Below, piece after piece: positions 50,960-61,260 of a stretch of 64,000 nucleotides of DNA. Position 1 is the stretch's first letter. Each line of letters begins with the position of its first letter. Under the pieces are notes generated by a model. That model was given only the letters and a program-made list of their open reading frames with translations. It did no database searches and was not told where the DNA came from. Source of the stretch: a beta proteobacterium L13 (GTDB lineage: Bacteria; Pseudomonadota; Gammaproteobacteria; Burkholderiales; Chromobacteriaceae); assembly GCA_000335715.1 (NCBI GenBank), contig AMYZ01000019.1, positions 1 to 64,000 of the forward strand, in the 5' to 3' direction. Both the position numbers and the translations under genes were made by a program.

Positions 50960-52165
50960 ATGGCTTCGGCAGAACAGGCGCGGCGCCTGGGCAGGCGTTT
51001 CATCATGCTCGACAATGTCTTGGTGGTATTCGGCTTTTTCAGCGTGTTTCCGCTGATCAGCATCCACTTTGTCGACCAGCTGGGCTGGGCCGCTGCTGCA
51101 GTGGGGCTGGCACTGGCCATACGCCAGCTGATGCAACAGGGGCTGGGCTTGCTGGGTGGCTCGCTGGCCGACCGCTACGGCGCCAAGCCGCTGATTGTGG
51201 GTGGCATGCTGCTGCGCGCAGCCGGCTTTGCCGCCATGGCCATGGCTGAGACACCGGCCACTCTGGTGTTTTCCTGCATTCTGTCCGGCCTGGGCGGCAT
51301 GCTGTTCGACCCGCCGCGTGCGGCCCTGATCATCAAACTGACCCGCCAGCACGAGCGTAACCACTTCTACACGCTACTGATGATGTGGGAGAGCGCAGCA
51401 GCAGTAAGCGGCGCCATGCTGGGCTCCTGGCTGCTGCATTTTGACTTCTGGTGGGTAGGTATGGGCGGCTGTGCGGTGTTCGTACTGGCCGCTGCGGCCA
51501 ACCTGTGGCTGCTACCCGCCTACCGCGTGGCTAGCGGCAAAGCGTCGCCATTAGCCTCGGTACGCATCGTACTGGCAGACAAGCGTTATATGCGGCTGGT
51601 GCTGACCCTCAGCGGCTACTACGTGCTGGGTGTGCAGATCATGCTGCTGGTCCCCATCGTGCTCAAACAGATGGCTGGTACACCGCAAGTGGTAGGTTGG
51701 CTGTACGCCATGGAAACCACGCTGTCGCTTACCCTGCTCTACCCGCTTGCCAAGCTGGGCGAACGCTACCTCAGCTTGGCACAACGCATGTTGCTGGGTA
51801 TCGCGGTGATGACGCTCAGCCTGCTGCTGATGGCGCTAGCGCAAAACCTTTGGCTGGCCATGCCGCTACTCGCGCTGTTCTATACCGGCAGCCTGATCAC
51901 CGAGCCGGCACGCGAGGCGCTACTGGCCAGCTACGCGCAAAGCGAAGCACGCGCCAGCTACAGCGGCACCAGCCGCCTGGGGCTGGCACTGGGCGGGGCC
52001 ACCGGCTACCTGGGCGGCGGCTGGCTACTGGATATCTCCCGCAACCTAGCCATGCCAGCCCTGCCCTGGCTCATGCTCGCCGCCATCGGCAGCCTGACCT
52101 TTGTGGCGCTGTATCGCCAGCTGCTACACAAGGGCACGGCAGCCGCGCTGGCCCAGCCTGCCTGA
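50960..52165 (+). CDS. mdtH: MFS multidrug exporter MdtH
   Basis: This 401-aa DHA1 major facilitator exporter is very similar in layout to E. coli MdtH. Matching blocks include FFSVFPLISIHFVDQLGWAA, the motif A GGSLADRYGAKPLIVGGM, LSGLGGMLFDPPRAAL and a late SRLGLALGGATGYLGGGWL. The ATG at 50960 is chosen over 50918 because it begins MASAEQARRLGRRF like MdtH and has CAGGGG upstream. It is divergent from a LysR gene. Drug export is expected; the substrates are unknown. Confidence 0.9.
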   Translation: MASAEQARRLGRRFIMLDNVLVVFGFFSVFPLISIHFVDQLGWAAAAVGLALAIRQLMQQGLGLLGGSLADRYGAKPLIVGGMLLRAAGFAAMAMAETPATLVFSCILSGLGGMLFDPPRAALIIKLTRQHERNHFYTLLMMWESAAAVSGAMLGSWLLHFDFWWVGMGGCAVFVLAAAANLWLLPAYRVASGKASPLASVRIVLADKRYMRLVLTLSGYYVLGVQIMLLVPIVLKQMAGTPQVVGWLYAMETTLSLTLLYPLAKLGERYLSLAQRMLLGIAVMTLSLLLMALAQNLWLAMPLLALFYTGSLITEPAREALLASYAQSEARASYSGTSRLGLALGGATGYLGGGWLLDISRNLAMPALPWLMLAAIGSLTFVALYRQLLHKGTAAALAQPA

Positions 52166-52175
52166 CGGCAGACGC

Positions 52176-52207
52176 AAAAAAACCGCATCAGCTTGATGCG
52201 GTTTTTG
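52176..52207. terminator. Bidirectional terminator between mdtH and the cold-shock gene
   Basis: AAAAACCGCATCA and TGATGCGGTTTTT form a 13-bp stem with a short GCT loop and A/T runs on both sides, so it serves both convergent genes. Confidence 0.9.
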
Positions 52208-52246
52208 TCAGCAGCGTTCCCGCTACATCCGTCAGCTAGCGCAGGC

Positions 52247-52450
52247 TTAGGCTTTCTGGATGTTGGAGGCTTGCTTGCCTTTCGGGCCTTGAACCACGTC
52301 AAAGCTTACACGCTGGCCTTCGGTCAGCGATTTGAAACCTTGCATATTGATCGCGGAGAAGTGCGCGAACAGGTCATCGCCGCCTTCGTCCGGAGTGATG
52401 AAGCCGAAGCCTTTAGCGTCGTTGAACCACTTAACAATACCAGTTGCCAT
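52247..52450 (-). CDS. Cold-shock domain protein, CspA family
   Basis: This 67-aa nucleic-acid-binding protein has both RNA-binding motifs, KGFGFITPD and DLFAHFSAI. Family members melt RNA structure and act at low temperature or in stationary phase. It has a single domain. Which csp paralogue this is cannot be fixed from sequence. The roughly 240 bases upstream probably hold a long leader, and I see no other feature in them. Confidence 0.95.
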   Translation of the reverse strand: MATGIVKWFNDAKGFGFITPDEGGDDLFAHFSAINMQGFKSLTEGQRVSFDVVQGPKGKQASNIQKA

Positions 52451-52688
52451 GTGTAACTATCCTTAGCATGCATAAAGTAAACAGGGTGGTGAGCCCTGAC
52501 AGTCCAAGCTTACAAACGCTGCAGCAGGTAACGGTTTACACACAGCCAGCGATGCAAAGCCAAGCACCGTCTGTATTTCTACGCCTAGCGTGTGACAACG
52601 TCAAGACAAGCCGGTAAAAGTTAAGGGGCTTGAAAAAGCAGCCATACGAACCAAAATTGAAATAAGCGCGAATTCGCAGAAGGTTCCC

Positions 52689-52997
52689 ATGTCTACGCAG
52701 CACAAGGATGATGTCTCTACCGCGGCCCGAAAGGCCGAGGTAAAACCCCCACCGATGTATAAAGTATTGTTATTGAACGACGATTTCACCCCGATGGACT
52801 TTGTCGTTGAGGTACTGCAGCATTTTTTTCACATGAATGCCGAAAAAGCCACAATCGTGATGCTGCAGGTCCACAATGAAGGTAAGGGTCTTTGTGGCAT
52901 TTATACCAAAGACATCGCTGCCACCAAGGTAGAACAAGTTTCGCAGCACGCACAAACGCACCAGCATCCACTGCAGTGTGTCATGGAGGAAAACTGA
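52689..52997 (+). CDS. clpS: ATP-dependent Clp protease adaptor ClpS
   Basis: ClpS binds N-degron proteins and hands them to ClpA. The 102-aa protein has the core [29 protein letters not shown] and the substrate-pocket residues around [16 protein letters not shown]. Its stop overlaps the clpA start by one base, so the pair is co-translated. Confidence 0.96.
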   Translation: MSTQHKDDVSTAARKAEVKPPPMYKVLLLNDDFTPMDFVVEVLQHFFHMNAEKATIVMLQVHNEGKGLCGIYTKDIAATKVEQVSQHAQTHQHPLQCVMEEN

Positions 52998-55279
52998 TGA
53001 TTGCCCAAGAACTGGAAGTCAGCCTGCACATGGCCTTTATGGATGCACGCCGCAAACGGCACGAATTCATCAGCGTGGAGCACCTGCTCCTGGCGATGAC
53101 TGACAACCCGTCTGCTGCCGAAGTCCTCCGCGCCTGCGGCGCCAACATCGACCAGCTGAAAAAGCAGCTGGGGGACTTTATCGACGAACACACCCCCACC
53201 GTGCCCGGTGAAGCCGAGGTGGAAACCCAGCCCACTCTGGGGTTCCAGCGCGTCATTCAGCGCGCCATCCTGCACGTGCAGTCGTCTGGCAAAAAAGAAG
53301 TCACCGGCGCCAATATCCTGGTGGCCATCTTTGGCGAGAAAGACTCGCACGCCGTGTACTACCTGCACCAGCAGGGCATTTCGCGCCTGGATGTGGTGAA
53401 CTTCATCTCGCACGGCATCACCAAGCAAAACGCCAAACCGGCCGCCAGCCAGGAGCCGCACCACGATGCCTCCGGCGAAGGTGAAGGGGAAGATAGCGGC
53501 AACGCCCCTGGCGGCGCGCTGGAAAACTACACGCAAAACCTGAACCAGCAGGCACGCGACGGCAAGATCGACCCGCTGATCGGCCGCGAGCACGAGGTCG
53601 AGCGTGTCATCCAGATCCTGTGCCGCCGCCGCAAGAACAACCCGCTGCTGGTAGGTGAAGCAGGCGTGGGTAAAACCGCCATTGCCGAAGGGCTGGCCCG
53701 CCGCATCGTAGCCGGTGACGTACCGGATGTGCTGGCCAAAGCCACGGTGTATTCGCTGGATATGGGCGCCCTGCTGGCAGGCACCAAATACCGTGGCGAT
53801 TTCGAGCAGCGCCTGAAGCAGGTGATCAAACAGCTGGCGGAAGACAGCCATGCCGTGTTGTTCATCGACGAAATCCACACGTTGATCGGTGCTGGCGCGG
53901 CCTCTGGCGGCACGCTGGACGCCTCCAACCTGCTGAAACCGGCCCTGTCCAATGGCAGCCTGCGCTGCATTGGCGCTACCACGTATGGCGAGTACCGCGG
54001 CATTTTCGAAAAAGACAGCGCCTTGTCGCGCCGCTTCCAGAAAATTGATGTGCCAGAGCCGTCGGTAGAACAGACGATCGAAATCCTGAAGGGGCTGAAA
54101 AGCCGTTTTGAGGCACACCATGGCGTGAAATACACCCTGGCTGCACTATCGACGGCGGCCGAGCTGTCGGCGCGTTACATCAACGACCGCCACCTGCCGG
54201 ATAAAGCCATCGACGTGATCGACGAAGCTGGCGCCGCACAAAAAATTCTGCCCAAGTCCAAGCAGAAGAAGGTGATCAACAAGGGCGAGATCGAAGAGAT
54301 CATCGCCAAGATCGCCCGTATTCCGGCCAAGACCATCAGCAGCGACGACCGCAACGTGCTGAAAAACCTGGATCGGGACCTGAAAAACGTGGTGTTTGGC
54401 CAGGACAAGGCCATTGAAGCGTTGGCCGCAGCCATCAAGATGTCGCGTTCCGGCCTGGGTAACCCGCAAAAACCGATCGGCTCCTTCCTGTTCTCCGGCC
54501 CTACCGGCGTGGGCAAGACCGAGGTGGCCAAGCAGCTGGCCTATTTCCTGGGCGTGGAGCTGCTGCGCTTTGATATGTCCGAGTACATGGAACGCCACGC
54601 AGTCAGCCGCCTGATTGGCGCGCCACCGGGCTATGTCGGTTTTGAACAGGGCGGCCTGCTGACCGAACAGGTCACCAAGCATCCTTACGCAGTGCTGCTG
54701 CTGGATGAAATCGAAAAGGCGCACCCGGATATCTTCAACGTGCTGCTGCAGGTGATGGACCACGGGACGCTGACCGATAACAACGGCCGCAAGGCAGACT
54801 TCCGCAATGTGGTGATCATCATGACCACCAACGCGGGTGCCGAGTCGCTGTCCAAATCCAGTATCGGCTTTACCAACAGCAAGCAGGCCGGGGACGAAAT
54901 GGGCGATATCAAGCGCCTGTTCAGCCCCGAGTTCCGCAACCGCCTGGATGCCATCATCCCGTTCGGCATGCTGAACGAGGAGATCATCCTGCAGGTGGTG
55001 GACAAGTTCCTGATGCAGCTGGAGCAGCAGCTATCGGACAAGAAAGTGGAAATTCACTTCAGCGACAGCCTGCGCAAGTTCCTGGCGAAGAAGGGCTTCG
55101 ACCCGCTGATGGGCGCCCGCCCGATGGCGCGCCTGATTCAGGACACCATCCGCAAGGCGCTGGCCGACGAGCTGCTGTTTGGTCGCCTGGCTGGCGGCGG
55201 CGAAGTGACGGTCAATCTGGACCAGGACGACAAAGTGGAACTGTTGTTTGCCGAAAGCCCGGCAGAAGCCACGGCATAA
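52997..55279 (+). CDS. clpA: ATP-dependent Clp protease ATPase subunit ClpA
   Basis: ClpA unfolds proteins and feeds them to ClpP. The 761-aa protein has an N-terminal repeat domain ([14 protein letters not shown]), then AAA+ domain 1 with Walker [11 protein letters not shown] (about residue 220) and AAA+ domain 2 with [10 protein letters not shown] (about residue 500). The ATG at 52997 (TGATG with clpS) replaces a longer frame that runs through clpS. The N-end-rule pair clpS-clpA is complete; clpP is not in the window. Confidence 0.96.
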   Translation: MIAQELEVSLHMAFMDARRKRHEFISVEHLLLAMTDNPSAAEVLRACGANIDQLKKQLGDFIDEHTPTVPGEAEVETQPTLGFQRVIQRAILHVQSSGKKEVTGANILVAIFGEKDSHAVYYLHQQGISRLDVVNFISHGITKQNAKPAASQEPHHDASGEGEGEDSGNAPGGALENYTQNLNQQARDGKIDPLIGREHEVERVIQILCRRRKNNPLLVGEAGVGKTAIAEGLARRIVAGDVPDVLAKATVYSLDMGALLAGTKYRGDFEQRLKQVIKQLAEDSHAVLFIDEIHTLIGAGAASGGTLDASNLLKPALSNGSLRCIGATTYGEYRGIFEKDSALSRRFQKIDVPEPSVEQTIEILKGLKSRFEAHHGVKYTLAALSTAAELSARYINDRHLPDKAIDVIDEAGAAQKILPKSKQKKVINKGEIEEIIAKIARIPAKTISSDDRNVLKNLDRDLKNVVFGQDKAIEALAAAIKMSRSGLGNPQKPIGSFLFSGPTGVGKTEVAKQLAYFLGVELLRFDMSEYMERHAVSRLIGAPPGYVGFEQGGLLTEQVTKHPYAVLLLDEIEKAHPDIFNVLLQVMDHGTLTDNNGRKADFRNVVIIMTTNAGAESLSKSSIGFTNSKQAGDEMGDIKRLFSPEFRNRLDAIIPFGMLNEEIILQVVDKFLMQLEQQLSDKKVEIHFSDSLRKFLAKKGFDPLMGARPMARLIQDTIRKALADELLFGRLAGGGEVTVNLDQDDKVELLFAESPAEATA

Positions 55280-55296
55280 GCGCTATTGCCACCGAC

Positions 55297-55324
55297 AGCC
55301 CCGGTAAACCACCGGGGCTTTTTT
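55297..55324 (+). terminator. Terminator after clpA
   Basis: AGCCCCGG and CCGGGGCT form a stem with a 7-nt loop, followed by a T run that runs directly into the 11-base word at 55324. Confidence 0.9.
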
Positions 55325-55334
55325 GCGGCCAACC

Positions 55335-56228
55335 TTAGCCGCGCGGGTGGTGCGCCGCGTGCAGCGCCTTCAGGCGCTCGCGAGCCACGTGCGTGTAGAT
55401 CTGGGTGGTAGACAGGCTGGCGTGCCCCAGCAGCAGCTGTACCACGCGCAAATCGGCACCGTGGTTGACCAGATGGGTGGCAAAGGCATGGCGCAGTGTA
55501 TGCGGGCTCAGCGGCGGCGCACCGGCTTGTTTGCCGTAGCGTGTTATCAGGTGCCAGGCCATTTGCCGTGTCATGGCCTGCTTGCGGTTGCTGACGAACA
55601 CGTCTTCGCTGCGCGCCGCCCCCATGATGAGCGGCCGGCTTTCGGCCAGATAGCGGCGCAGCCAGTGCTCGGCCACCTGCCCCAGCGGCACCAGCCGTTC
55701 TTTATTGCCTTTGCCCACAATGCGCACATAGCCTTCGCCCAGATACAGCTGGCCCAAAGTCAGGCCTACCAGCTCGCTGACACGCAGGCCGGTGGCGTAC
55801 AGGGTTTCGATCAAAGCACGGTCGCGCAGCCCTAGCGGGGTATCAATGTCAGGTGCGGCCAACAAGCCATCCACGTGGCTTTCCGATAGTGTGCCCGGCA
55901 GGCGCAGGCCCAGCCTGGGGGCTTGTAGCCGGGCCGACGGGTCGTCTTCGCGCAGCTTCTGCTGGCACAGGTAGTGATAGAAACGCCGTGCCGCGGACAG
56001 GCGCCGCGCACGCGTCGCCGGCTTGTCGGTATCGATCAGGCCCAGCATGACCTGCTCTAGCGCCGGTGTGTCCGCCGTGTCCAGGGTATGGCCAAATGGC
56101 TGCAAGGCGGCCTCCAGCCGCAACAGGTCGCGGCGATAGGCGGCCAAGGTATTGGCCGACAGGTTGTCTGCCAGCCAGAGTGTGTCAAGAAAGGCGTCGA
56201 CGTAAAGCGATTTTGCTGCCTGTTGCAT
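55335..56228 (-). CDS. xerD: Site-specific tyrosine recombinase XerD
   Basis: XerD resolves chromosome dimers at dif with XerC and FtsK. The N-terminal SAM-like domain ([23 protein letters not shown]) is followed by the catalytic domain with [51 protein letters not shown] and the final Tyr. The ATG at 56228 gives 297 aa, the family length; a TTG at 56252 would add eight residues that are encoded by the 11-base word and is less likely. Its stop codon abuts another copy of the word. Confidence 0.93.
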   Translation of the reverse strand: MQQAAKSLYVDAFLDTLWLADNLSANTLAAYRRDLLRLEAALQPFGHTLDTADTPALEQVMLGLIDTDKPATRARRLSAARRFYHYLCQQKLREDDPSARLQAPRLGLRLPGTLSESHVDGLLAAPDIDTPLGLRDRALIETLYATGLRVSELVGLTLGQLYLGEGYVRIVGKGNKERLVPLGQVAEHWLRRYLAESRPLIMGAARSEDVFVSNRKQAMTRQMAWHLITRYGKQAGAPPLSPHTLRHAFATHLVNHGADLRVVQLLLGHASLSTTQIYTHVARERLKALHAAHHPRG

Positions 56229-56254
56229 GGATGCGGCCAACCTGGTTGCCAATG

Positions 56255-56284
56255 AAAAAAGCGCCAGCCGAGGCTGACGCTTTC
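56255..56284 (-). terminator. Terminator after rplS
   Basis: On the minus strand GCGTCAGCC and GGCTGGCGC form a 9-bp stem followed by TTTTTT, 29 nt past the rplS stop. Confidence 0.85.
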
Positions 56285-56312
56285 AGGGTACGACAAGTTA
56301 AACCCGATGGGC

Positions 56313-56672
56313 TTACTTGCGAACCAGCTTTTCCTTGATACGTGCGGATTTGCCGGTACGACCACGCAGGTAGTACAGCTTGGCACGACGTACAGCACCG
56401 CGACGCTTCACTTCGATGGAAGCTACCAGCGGGGAGAAAGTCTGGAAAGTACGCTCAACGCCTTCGCCGGAAGAGATCTTGCGCACGATGAAGGAGCTGT
56501 TCAGACCGCGGTTACGGATGGCGATAACAACGCCTTCGTAAGCCTGCAGACGCTCGCGGTTACCCTCTTTTACTTTTACCTGAACGATAACGGTATCGCC
56601 CGGTGCAAATTCAGGGATGGTTTTACCCAGACGGGCGATTTCTTCCTGTTCCAGTTTCTGGATCAGATCCAT
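56313..56672 (-). CDS. rplS: 50S ribosomal protein L19
   Basis: This 119-aa ribosomal protein lies at the subunit interface. The pattern [36 protein letters not shown] is diagnostic. It is last in the rpsP-rimM-trmD-rplS operon, 1 nt after trmD, and is followed by a terminator. Confidence 0.98.
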   Translation of the reverse strand: MDLIQKLEQEEIARLGKTIPEFAPGDTVIVQVKVKEGNRERLQAYEGVVIAIRNRGLNSSFIVRKISSGEGVERTFQTFSPLVASIEVKRRGAVRRAKLYYLRGRTGKSARIKEKLVRK

Positions 56673-56673
56673 G

Positions 56674-57444
56674 TTACTGCTCCTTGTTTTTGAGGAGATC
56701 TTGTTCCTGCTGGTACTCTGCCAGCAGCCGAGATTCCTGTTTGGATAAAGTGCGGTTTTTCAGCAAATCCGGGCGGCGCTCGAAAGTGCGGCCCAGCGAC
56801 TGCTTCAAACGCCACTTGGCAATCATGGCGTGGTTGCCGGACATCAGGACATCCGGTACGCGCACACCACGATATTCTTCAGGGCGGGTGTAATGCGGGC
56901 AGTCCAGCAAGCCATCCACAAACGAATCTTCGTATGCAGACTGGGCGTCGTTCAACACCCCAGGCAACAGACGCACAATGGCGTCCATCAGGACCATCGC
57001 CGGCAGCTCGCCACCGGACAACACATAATCACCTACCGAAATTTCTTCATCGACTTCACGATCGATCAGACGCTCGTCCACCCCTTCATAACGGCCACAC
57101 AGCAAAATCAGGCCTGGCATGCTAGCCAGTTTGCTGACTTTTTCGTGCGTCAGGGGGGCACCCTGCGGCGACAGATAAACCACGTGTGATTTATCCACAC
57201 CGGCAGCGGCTTGTCGTGTGCGCGCTGCTGCAATCGCTTTTTCCAGCGGTTCAACCAACATCACCATGCCGGGGCCGCCACCATAAGTGCGGTCGTCTAC
57301 GGTGCGATGGTTGTCACTGGTGAAGTCGCGTGGATTCCACGCTGAAAACTGCCAGATCGATTGTTCAATTGCCCGCCGGCTTACGCCAAAGCGGGTAATT
57401 GCGTCAAACATCTCGGGAAACAGCGTAATCGCATCAAGCTGCAT
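56674..57444 (-). CDS. trmD: tRNA (guanine-N1)-methyltransferase TrmD
   Basis: TrmD methylates G37 of tRNAs and keeps the reading frame. The 256-aa SPOUT enzyme has the SAM-binding knot with [15 protein letters not shown] and [20 protein letters not shown]. It overlaps the rimM stop by 1 nt and precedes rplS by 1 nt. Confidence 0.97.
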   Translation of the reverse strand: MQLDAITLFPEMFDAITRFGVSRRAIEQSIWQFSAWNPRDFTSDNHRTVDDRTYGGGPGMVMLVEPLEKAIAAARTRQAAAGVDKSHVVYLSPQGAPLTHEKVSKLASMPGLILLCGRYEGVDERLIDREVDEEISVGDYVLSGGELPAMVLMDAIVRLLPGVLNDAQSAYEDSFVDGLLDCPHYTRPEEYRGVRVPDVLMSGNHAMIAKWRLKQSLGRTFERRPDLLKNRTLSKQESRLLAEYQQEQDLLKNKEQ

Positions 57445-57950
57445 TAATAATCCAGACCCCAGTCCACGGTAATCCGTTTTGCGGCCAGATCTACATCGAC
57501 AATGTAATCGGACACAAAAGGTATCAGCCGCTCATCCGTATCACCACGGACAACCAGGACGTCATTGGCGCCGGTTTCCATCAGCTCGGCAACTTTGCCC
57601 AGCACGATGTCTTCCTTGTTCACCACGTCAAGGCCGATCAAATCAATCCAGTAATACTCATCATCTGCCGCTGCCGGCAGCTGATCGCGGGCGATGGCAA
57701 TTTGCATGCCACGCATCCCTGCGGCGATTTCCCGATCGTCAACGCCATCAAATTTGACAACCAGACCCTTAGGCTGGGCGGAGCCATCCGTAAAGGTATA
57801 GGGTTTCCATTCGCCGTCTTTTTTCAACCACCATTGCGGGTAGTCGAAAAGACTGTCGGCGTATTGGGTATCCGCCTGGACTTTCACCCAGCCACGAACG
57901 CCAAAGGCGCCGCGGACAAACCCCATTACAACTAGATCAGCGTCACGCAT
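57444..57950 (-). CDS. rimM: Ribosome maturation factor RimM
   Basis: RimM helps assemble the 30S head and binds S19. The 168-aa protein has the RimM barrel at the N-terminus ([18 protein letters not shown]) and a PRC-barrel half ([22 protein letters not shown]). It lies between rpsP and trmD. Confidence 0.96.
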   Translation of the reverse strand: MRDADLVVMGFVRGAFGVRGWVKVQADTQYADSLFDYPQWWLKKDGEWKPYTFTDGSAQPKGLVVKFDGVDDREIAAGMRGMQIAIARDQLPAAADDEYYWIDLIGLDVVNKEDIVLGKVAELMETGANDVLVVRGDTDERLIPFVSDYIVDVDLAAKRITVDWGLDY

Positions 57951-57987
57951 GCGCCTTGCTTCCGTACTGTAGACTGATCAAAACTGA

Positions 57988-58236
57988 TCAGGCAGCCTTC
58001 GGCTGGTCTTTCAGCAGCTTGGCTACGGAGTCGGTCACTTGCGCGCCAACGCCGATCCAGTAGTTAACGCGGTCCATGGCCAGACGAACGCGCTCTTGCT
58101 TGTCGTTAGCGACAGCATTGTAGAAACCCAGACGCTCGATGAAGCGGCCATCGCGACGGTTGCGGGAGTCGGTAACAACGATGTTGTAGAACGGACGGTT
58201 CTTGGAGCCGCCACGTGCGAGACGAATTACTACCAT
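57988..58236 (-). CDS. rpsP: 30S ribosomal protein S16
   Basis: This 82-aa ribosomal protein begins [20 protein letters not shown], and the region [18 protein letters not shown] is conserved. It is the first gene of the operon with rimM, trmD and rplS; its promoter must lie in the 77 bases upstream. Confidence 0.98.
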   Translation of the reverse strand: MVVIRLARGGSKNRPFYNIVVTDSRNRRDGRFIERLGFYNAVANDKQERVRLAMDRVNYWIGVGAQVTDSVAKLLKDQPKAA

Positions 58237-58313
58237 TGTCGATTGTCCTTAAATATACGGAATCGTAGAAAAGCCCCCGATTCTATGGCATTTTTCCCTT
58301 ACGCTGCAAGTGC

Positions 58314-61016
58314 TTATTGGCTGTTTTGCACAGGAAGCGCTTGAAGCAGGTCTTTGGTGACGATAGTCAGGGCCCGGTCTTCCGGGTGCACCTGCACCAC
58401 AAAGCCTAGGCGGGACATGAGTTTAAGCATGCCTTTGTTACCCGCCAACACCTCACCCACCATCACTTTCAGGCCCTGTTCACGTGCAGCATCAAATAGC
58501 GCATTCATCAGGATTACGCCAATACCTTTGCCCTGCCAGTGGTCTGCCACCTCCAGTGCAAACTCGCAGCTTTCGTTATCCGGGTCGGTCACGTAGCGGG
58601 CTACCGCCAGCTGCTCCTCGCCCTCTGCGGTTTCACGCGTCATGGCCAGCGCCATTTCACGGTCGTAATCCAGCTGGGTAAAGCGCACCAGCATGGTTTG
58701 CGACAGCTGCTTGATACTGGACATGTAACGGTTATAGCGGCTTTCTTCCGACAGATTACGCACAAACTCCTGCGTCATGTAGGCGTCTTCGGGGCGTACC
58801 GGGCGGATGTTAACCGGGGTACCGTCCTTCAGCATCGAGCAGTGCACCATGTGCATGGGGTAAGGCATGATGGCCATGTGGCCATACGGCTTGGTGCGCT
58901 TGACTGTCTGCACGATAATGCGGGCGTCCAGGGCGATGACGCCGGATTCGTCGGCCACCAGCGGGTTGATGTCCATCTCGCGCACTTCGGGCAGCTCGCA
59001 CACCAGCTCTGACACGTGCAGCAATACGCTCTTGAGCGTATCGATATCCACGCCGGGCATGTTCTTGAACGGGCCCAGAATCTTGCCGATGCGGGTTTTG
59101 TCTATCATGCGCTCGACCAGATAGTGGTTCACCGGCGGCAGGCTCAGCGCCCTGTCCTGCATGATTTCTACCGCAATGCCGCCCGCACCGAAGGTAATCA
59201 CCGGGCCAAACGACGCATCGTGCGTTACCCCTACCATCAGCTCGCGCGCGTGGCGGCGTTTGCGCATGGCTTGTACCGAAACGCCCTCTATGCGCGCATC
59301 CGGCTGCGCCTCTCGCGTGCGGGTCATGATGCCGGCAAAGGCTTCGCGCAAGGAGTGTTCGTTACTGATGTTCAGCTCTACACCGCCCACATCGGACTTG
59401 TAAATGATGTCCGGCGAGTCGATCTTCAGCACCACGGGGTAGCCGATTTCTGCGGCCAACCCTATGGCCTCATCCACATCCTTAGCCAGCGTCGTACGGT
59501 TTACCGGGATATTGAACGCGGCCAGCACCTCTTTGCTTTCGCGCTCGGACAACACCGAGCGCCCCTCCAGCAAAGCGGTCGTAATGACGGCGCGGGCTTT
59601 CAATACGTCGGGCACCACCTGCTCGCCTTCCAGCGGCGCGGGGGTCTGCAGCAGCATCTTCTGGTTGTGGTGGTAGGACGCCAGGTTACGGAACACCTCG
59701 ATGGCGAATTCCGGCGCACGGAAATGCGCGCACTTGGCCTTGGAGAACAGCTCGCGGCTTTCCGACACCTTGGCATCGCCCAGCCACGACAGGAACATCG
59801 GTTTGCTGCTCTCGCGCTGCAGCCCCACCATCAGCTGGGCCGTGGTCAGGTGGTCGGTGCCCGCTTGCGGGGTGAAAATCACCAGGACGCCATCGACATT
59901 CGGGTCGTCCAGACAGGCTTTGACGGCGGTACGGAAGCGCACCGGGCTGGCGTCGCCAATAATGTCCACCGGGTTGCCGTGCGACCAGTTAGCCGGCAGA
60001 GACTCATTCAGCAGCTCCAGCGTGGCCGGTGCCAGCTTGGCCAGCTCCACGCCGTACATATAGGCACTGTCTGCGGCCAACACGCCGGGGCCGATACCGT
60101 TGGTGACGATAGCCAGGCGCTTGCCGGCCACACGATAGTTGGCCGCCAGCACCTTGGCCGCGGTAAACAGCTGGGCGATGGTGGCCACGCGCAGCACACC
60201 GGCACGCGATAGTGCGGCGTCGAACACATCGCCGCTTTCCACCAGATTGGACGAGTGCATCAGGCCGGTGACGTCGTCTTCGTAACGGCCGGACTTCACC
60301 ACCACCACCGGCTTGGTACGCGCTGCCGCACGCAGGGCACTCATGAAGCGGCGGGCGTCGTGCACGTGGTGCACGTGCAGCAAGATACCCTGGGTGAAGT
60401 TGTCAGACACCAGGTAGTCCAGAATCTCGCCGAACTCCACATCCAGCGCCTCGCCTACCGATACCACGCTGGAAAAACCGATGCCCTTGCTATCGGCCCA
60501 GTCCAGCATGGCGGTACACAGCGCCGACGACTGCGACACCAGCGCCAGGTTGCCGGCTTTCACTTTACTCGTGTAATTGCTGGCGTTGAAGCCGGCTACC
60601 GGGCGCATCAGGCCCAGCACATTGGGGCCGAGAATGCGGATGCCGTAGTGTTTGGCTATCGACACCGCCTCGTTCAGCGCCTCACGTTCTTGCGCTTCGC
60701 TATCGCCAAAATCCTTGGCCAGCAGGATGCCTTTCACGCCCTTCTTGCCGCAGTCTTTTACGATGCCGGGCAAGCTGCGCAGCGCGGTGGTGACCACCAC
60801 CATATCCACCGGGCCTTCGATCAGCTTGACCGAGGTATACGCCGGTATGCCACCCACCACGCGGTGGTGCAGGTTCACGGGGTAGAGCTTGCCCTGGAAA
60901 TTGCCGGCCAGCAGGTTGGCAAAAATCGCCTGCCCCACCGAGCCTGGCGTATCGCTGGCACCCACCACGGCCACATTGCGTGGTGAAAACAAAGGTGTGA
61001 GGTAATGCGGTTTCAT
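58314..61016 (-). CDS. Protein lysine acetyltransferase, Pat/PatZ type (acyl-CoA synthetase-like plus GNAT)
   Basis: This 900-aa protein has an NDP-forming acyl-CoA synthetase-like part (CoA-binding domain at about 1-130 starting PLFSPRNVAVVGASDTPGSVG, succinyl-CoA-ligase-like domain, ATP-grasp at about 480-700) and a C-terminal GNAT domain (about 730-890, with the acetyl-CoA loop DHWQGKGIGVILMNAL). The plan matches E. coli PatZ/YfiQ, which acetylates and silences acetyl-CoA synthetase. No acs gene is close by. Enzymatic acyl-CoA synthesis is possible but less likely in this architecture. Confidence 0.92.
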   Translation of the reverse strand: MKPHYLTPLFSPRNVAVVGASDTPGSVGQAIFANLLAGNFQGKLYPVNLHHRVVGGIPAYTSVKLIEGPVDMVVVTTALRSLPGIVKDCGKKGVKGILLAKDFGDSEAQEREALNEAVSIAKHYGIRILGPNVLGLMRPVAGFNASNYTSKVKAGNLALVSQSSALCTAMLDWADSKGIGFSSVVSVGEALDVEFGEILDYLVSDNFTQGILLHVHHVHDARRFMSALRAAARTKPVVVVKSGRYEDDVTGLMHSSNLVESGDVFDAALSRAGVLRVATIAQLFTAAKVLAANYRVAGKRLAIVTNGIGPGVLAADSAYMYGVELAKLAPATLELLNESLPANWSHGNPVDIIGDASPVRFRTAVKACLDDPNVDGVLVIFTPQAGTDHLTTAQLMVGLQRESSKPMFLSWLGDAKVSESRELFSKAKCAHFRAPEFAIEVFRNLASYHHNQKMLLQTPAPLEGEQVVPDVLKARAVITTALLEGRSVLSERESKEVLAAFNIPVNRTTLAKDVDEAIGLAAEIGYPVVLKIDSPDIIYKSDVGGVELNISNEHSLREAFAGIMTRTREAQPDARIEGVSVQAMRKRRHARELMVGVTHDASFGPVITFGAGGIAVEIMQDRALSLPPVNHYLVERMIDKTRIGKILGPFKNMPGVDIDTLKSVLLHVSELVCELPEVREMDINPLVADESGVIALDARIIVQTVKRTKPYGHMAIMPYPMHMVHCSMLKDGTPVNIRPVRPEDAYMTQEFVRNLSEESRYNRYMSSIKQLSQTMLVRFTQLDYDREMALAMTRETAEGEEQLAVARYVTDPDNESCEFALEVADHWQGKGIGVILMNALFDAAREQGLKVMVGEVLAGNKGMLKLMSRLGFVVQVHPEDRALTIVTKDLLQALPVQNSQ

Positions 61017-61260
61017 GATTTATCCATCCTGATGGTTTGGCAGCATCTTGCCGCAGCAGGCACGCCCTAGCCATAGCGGCATTCCCGCGTGCTGCGTAGT
61101 GCACGCGTAGTATTGACAGTTGCATCAAGCGTATCAAGCCAGTAGCGCGGCTTGCACAATATTGCTAATCTTCGCGGTTTCGCGGTGCAGCAATGTTGTG
61201 CCGCATCAAACGATTACCCAGATCCGGAAAAGGCCAGTCCCTCACGGGAGAACCGTCATC

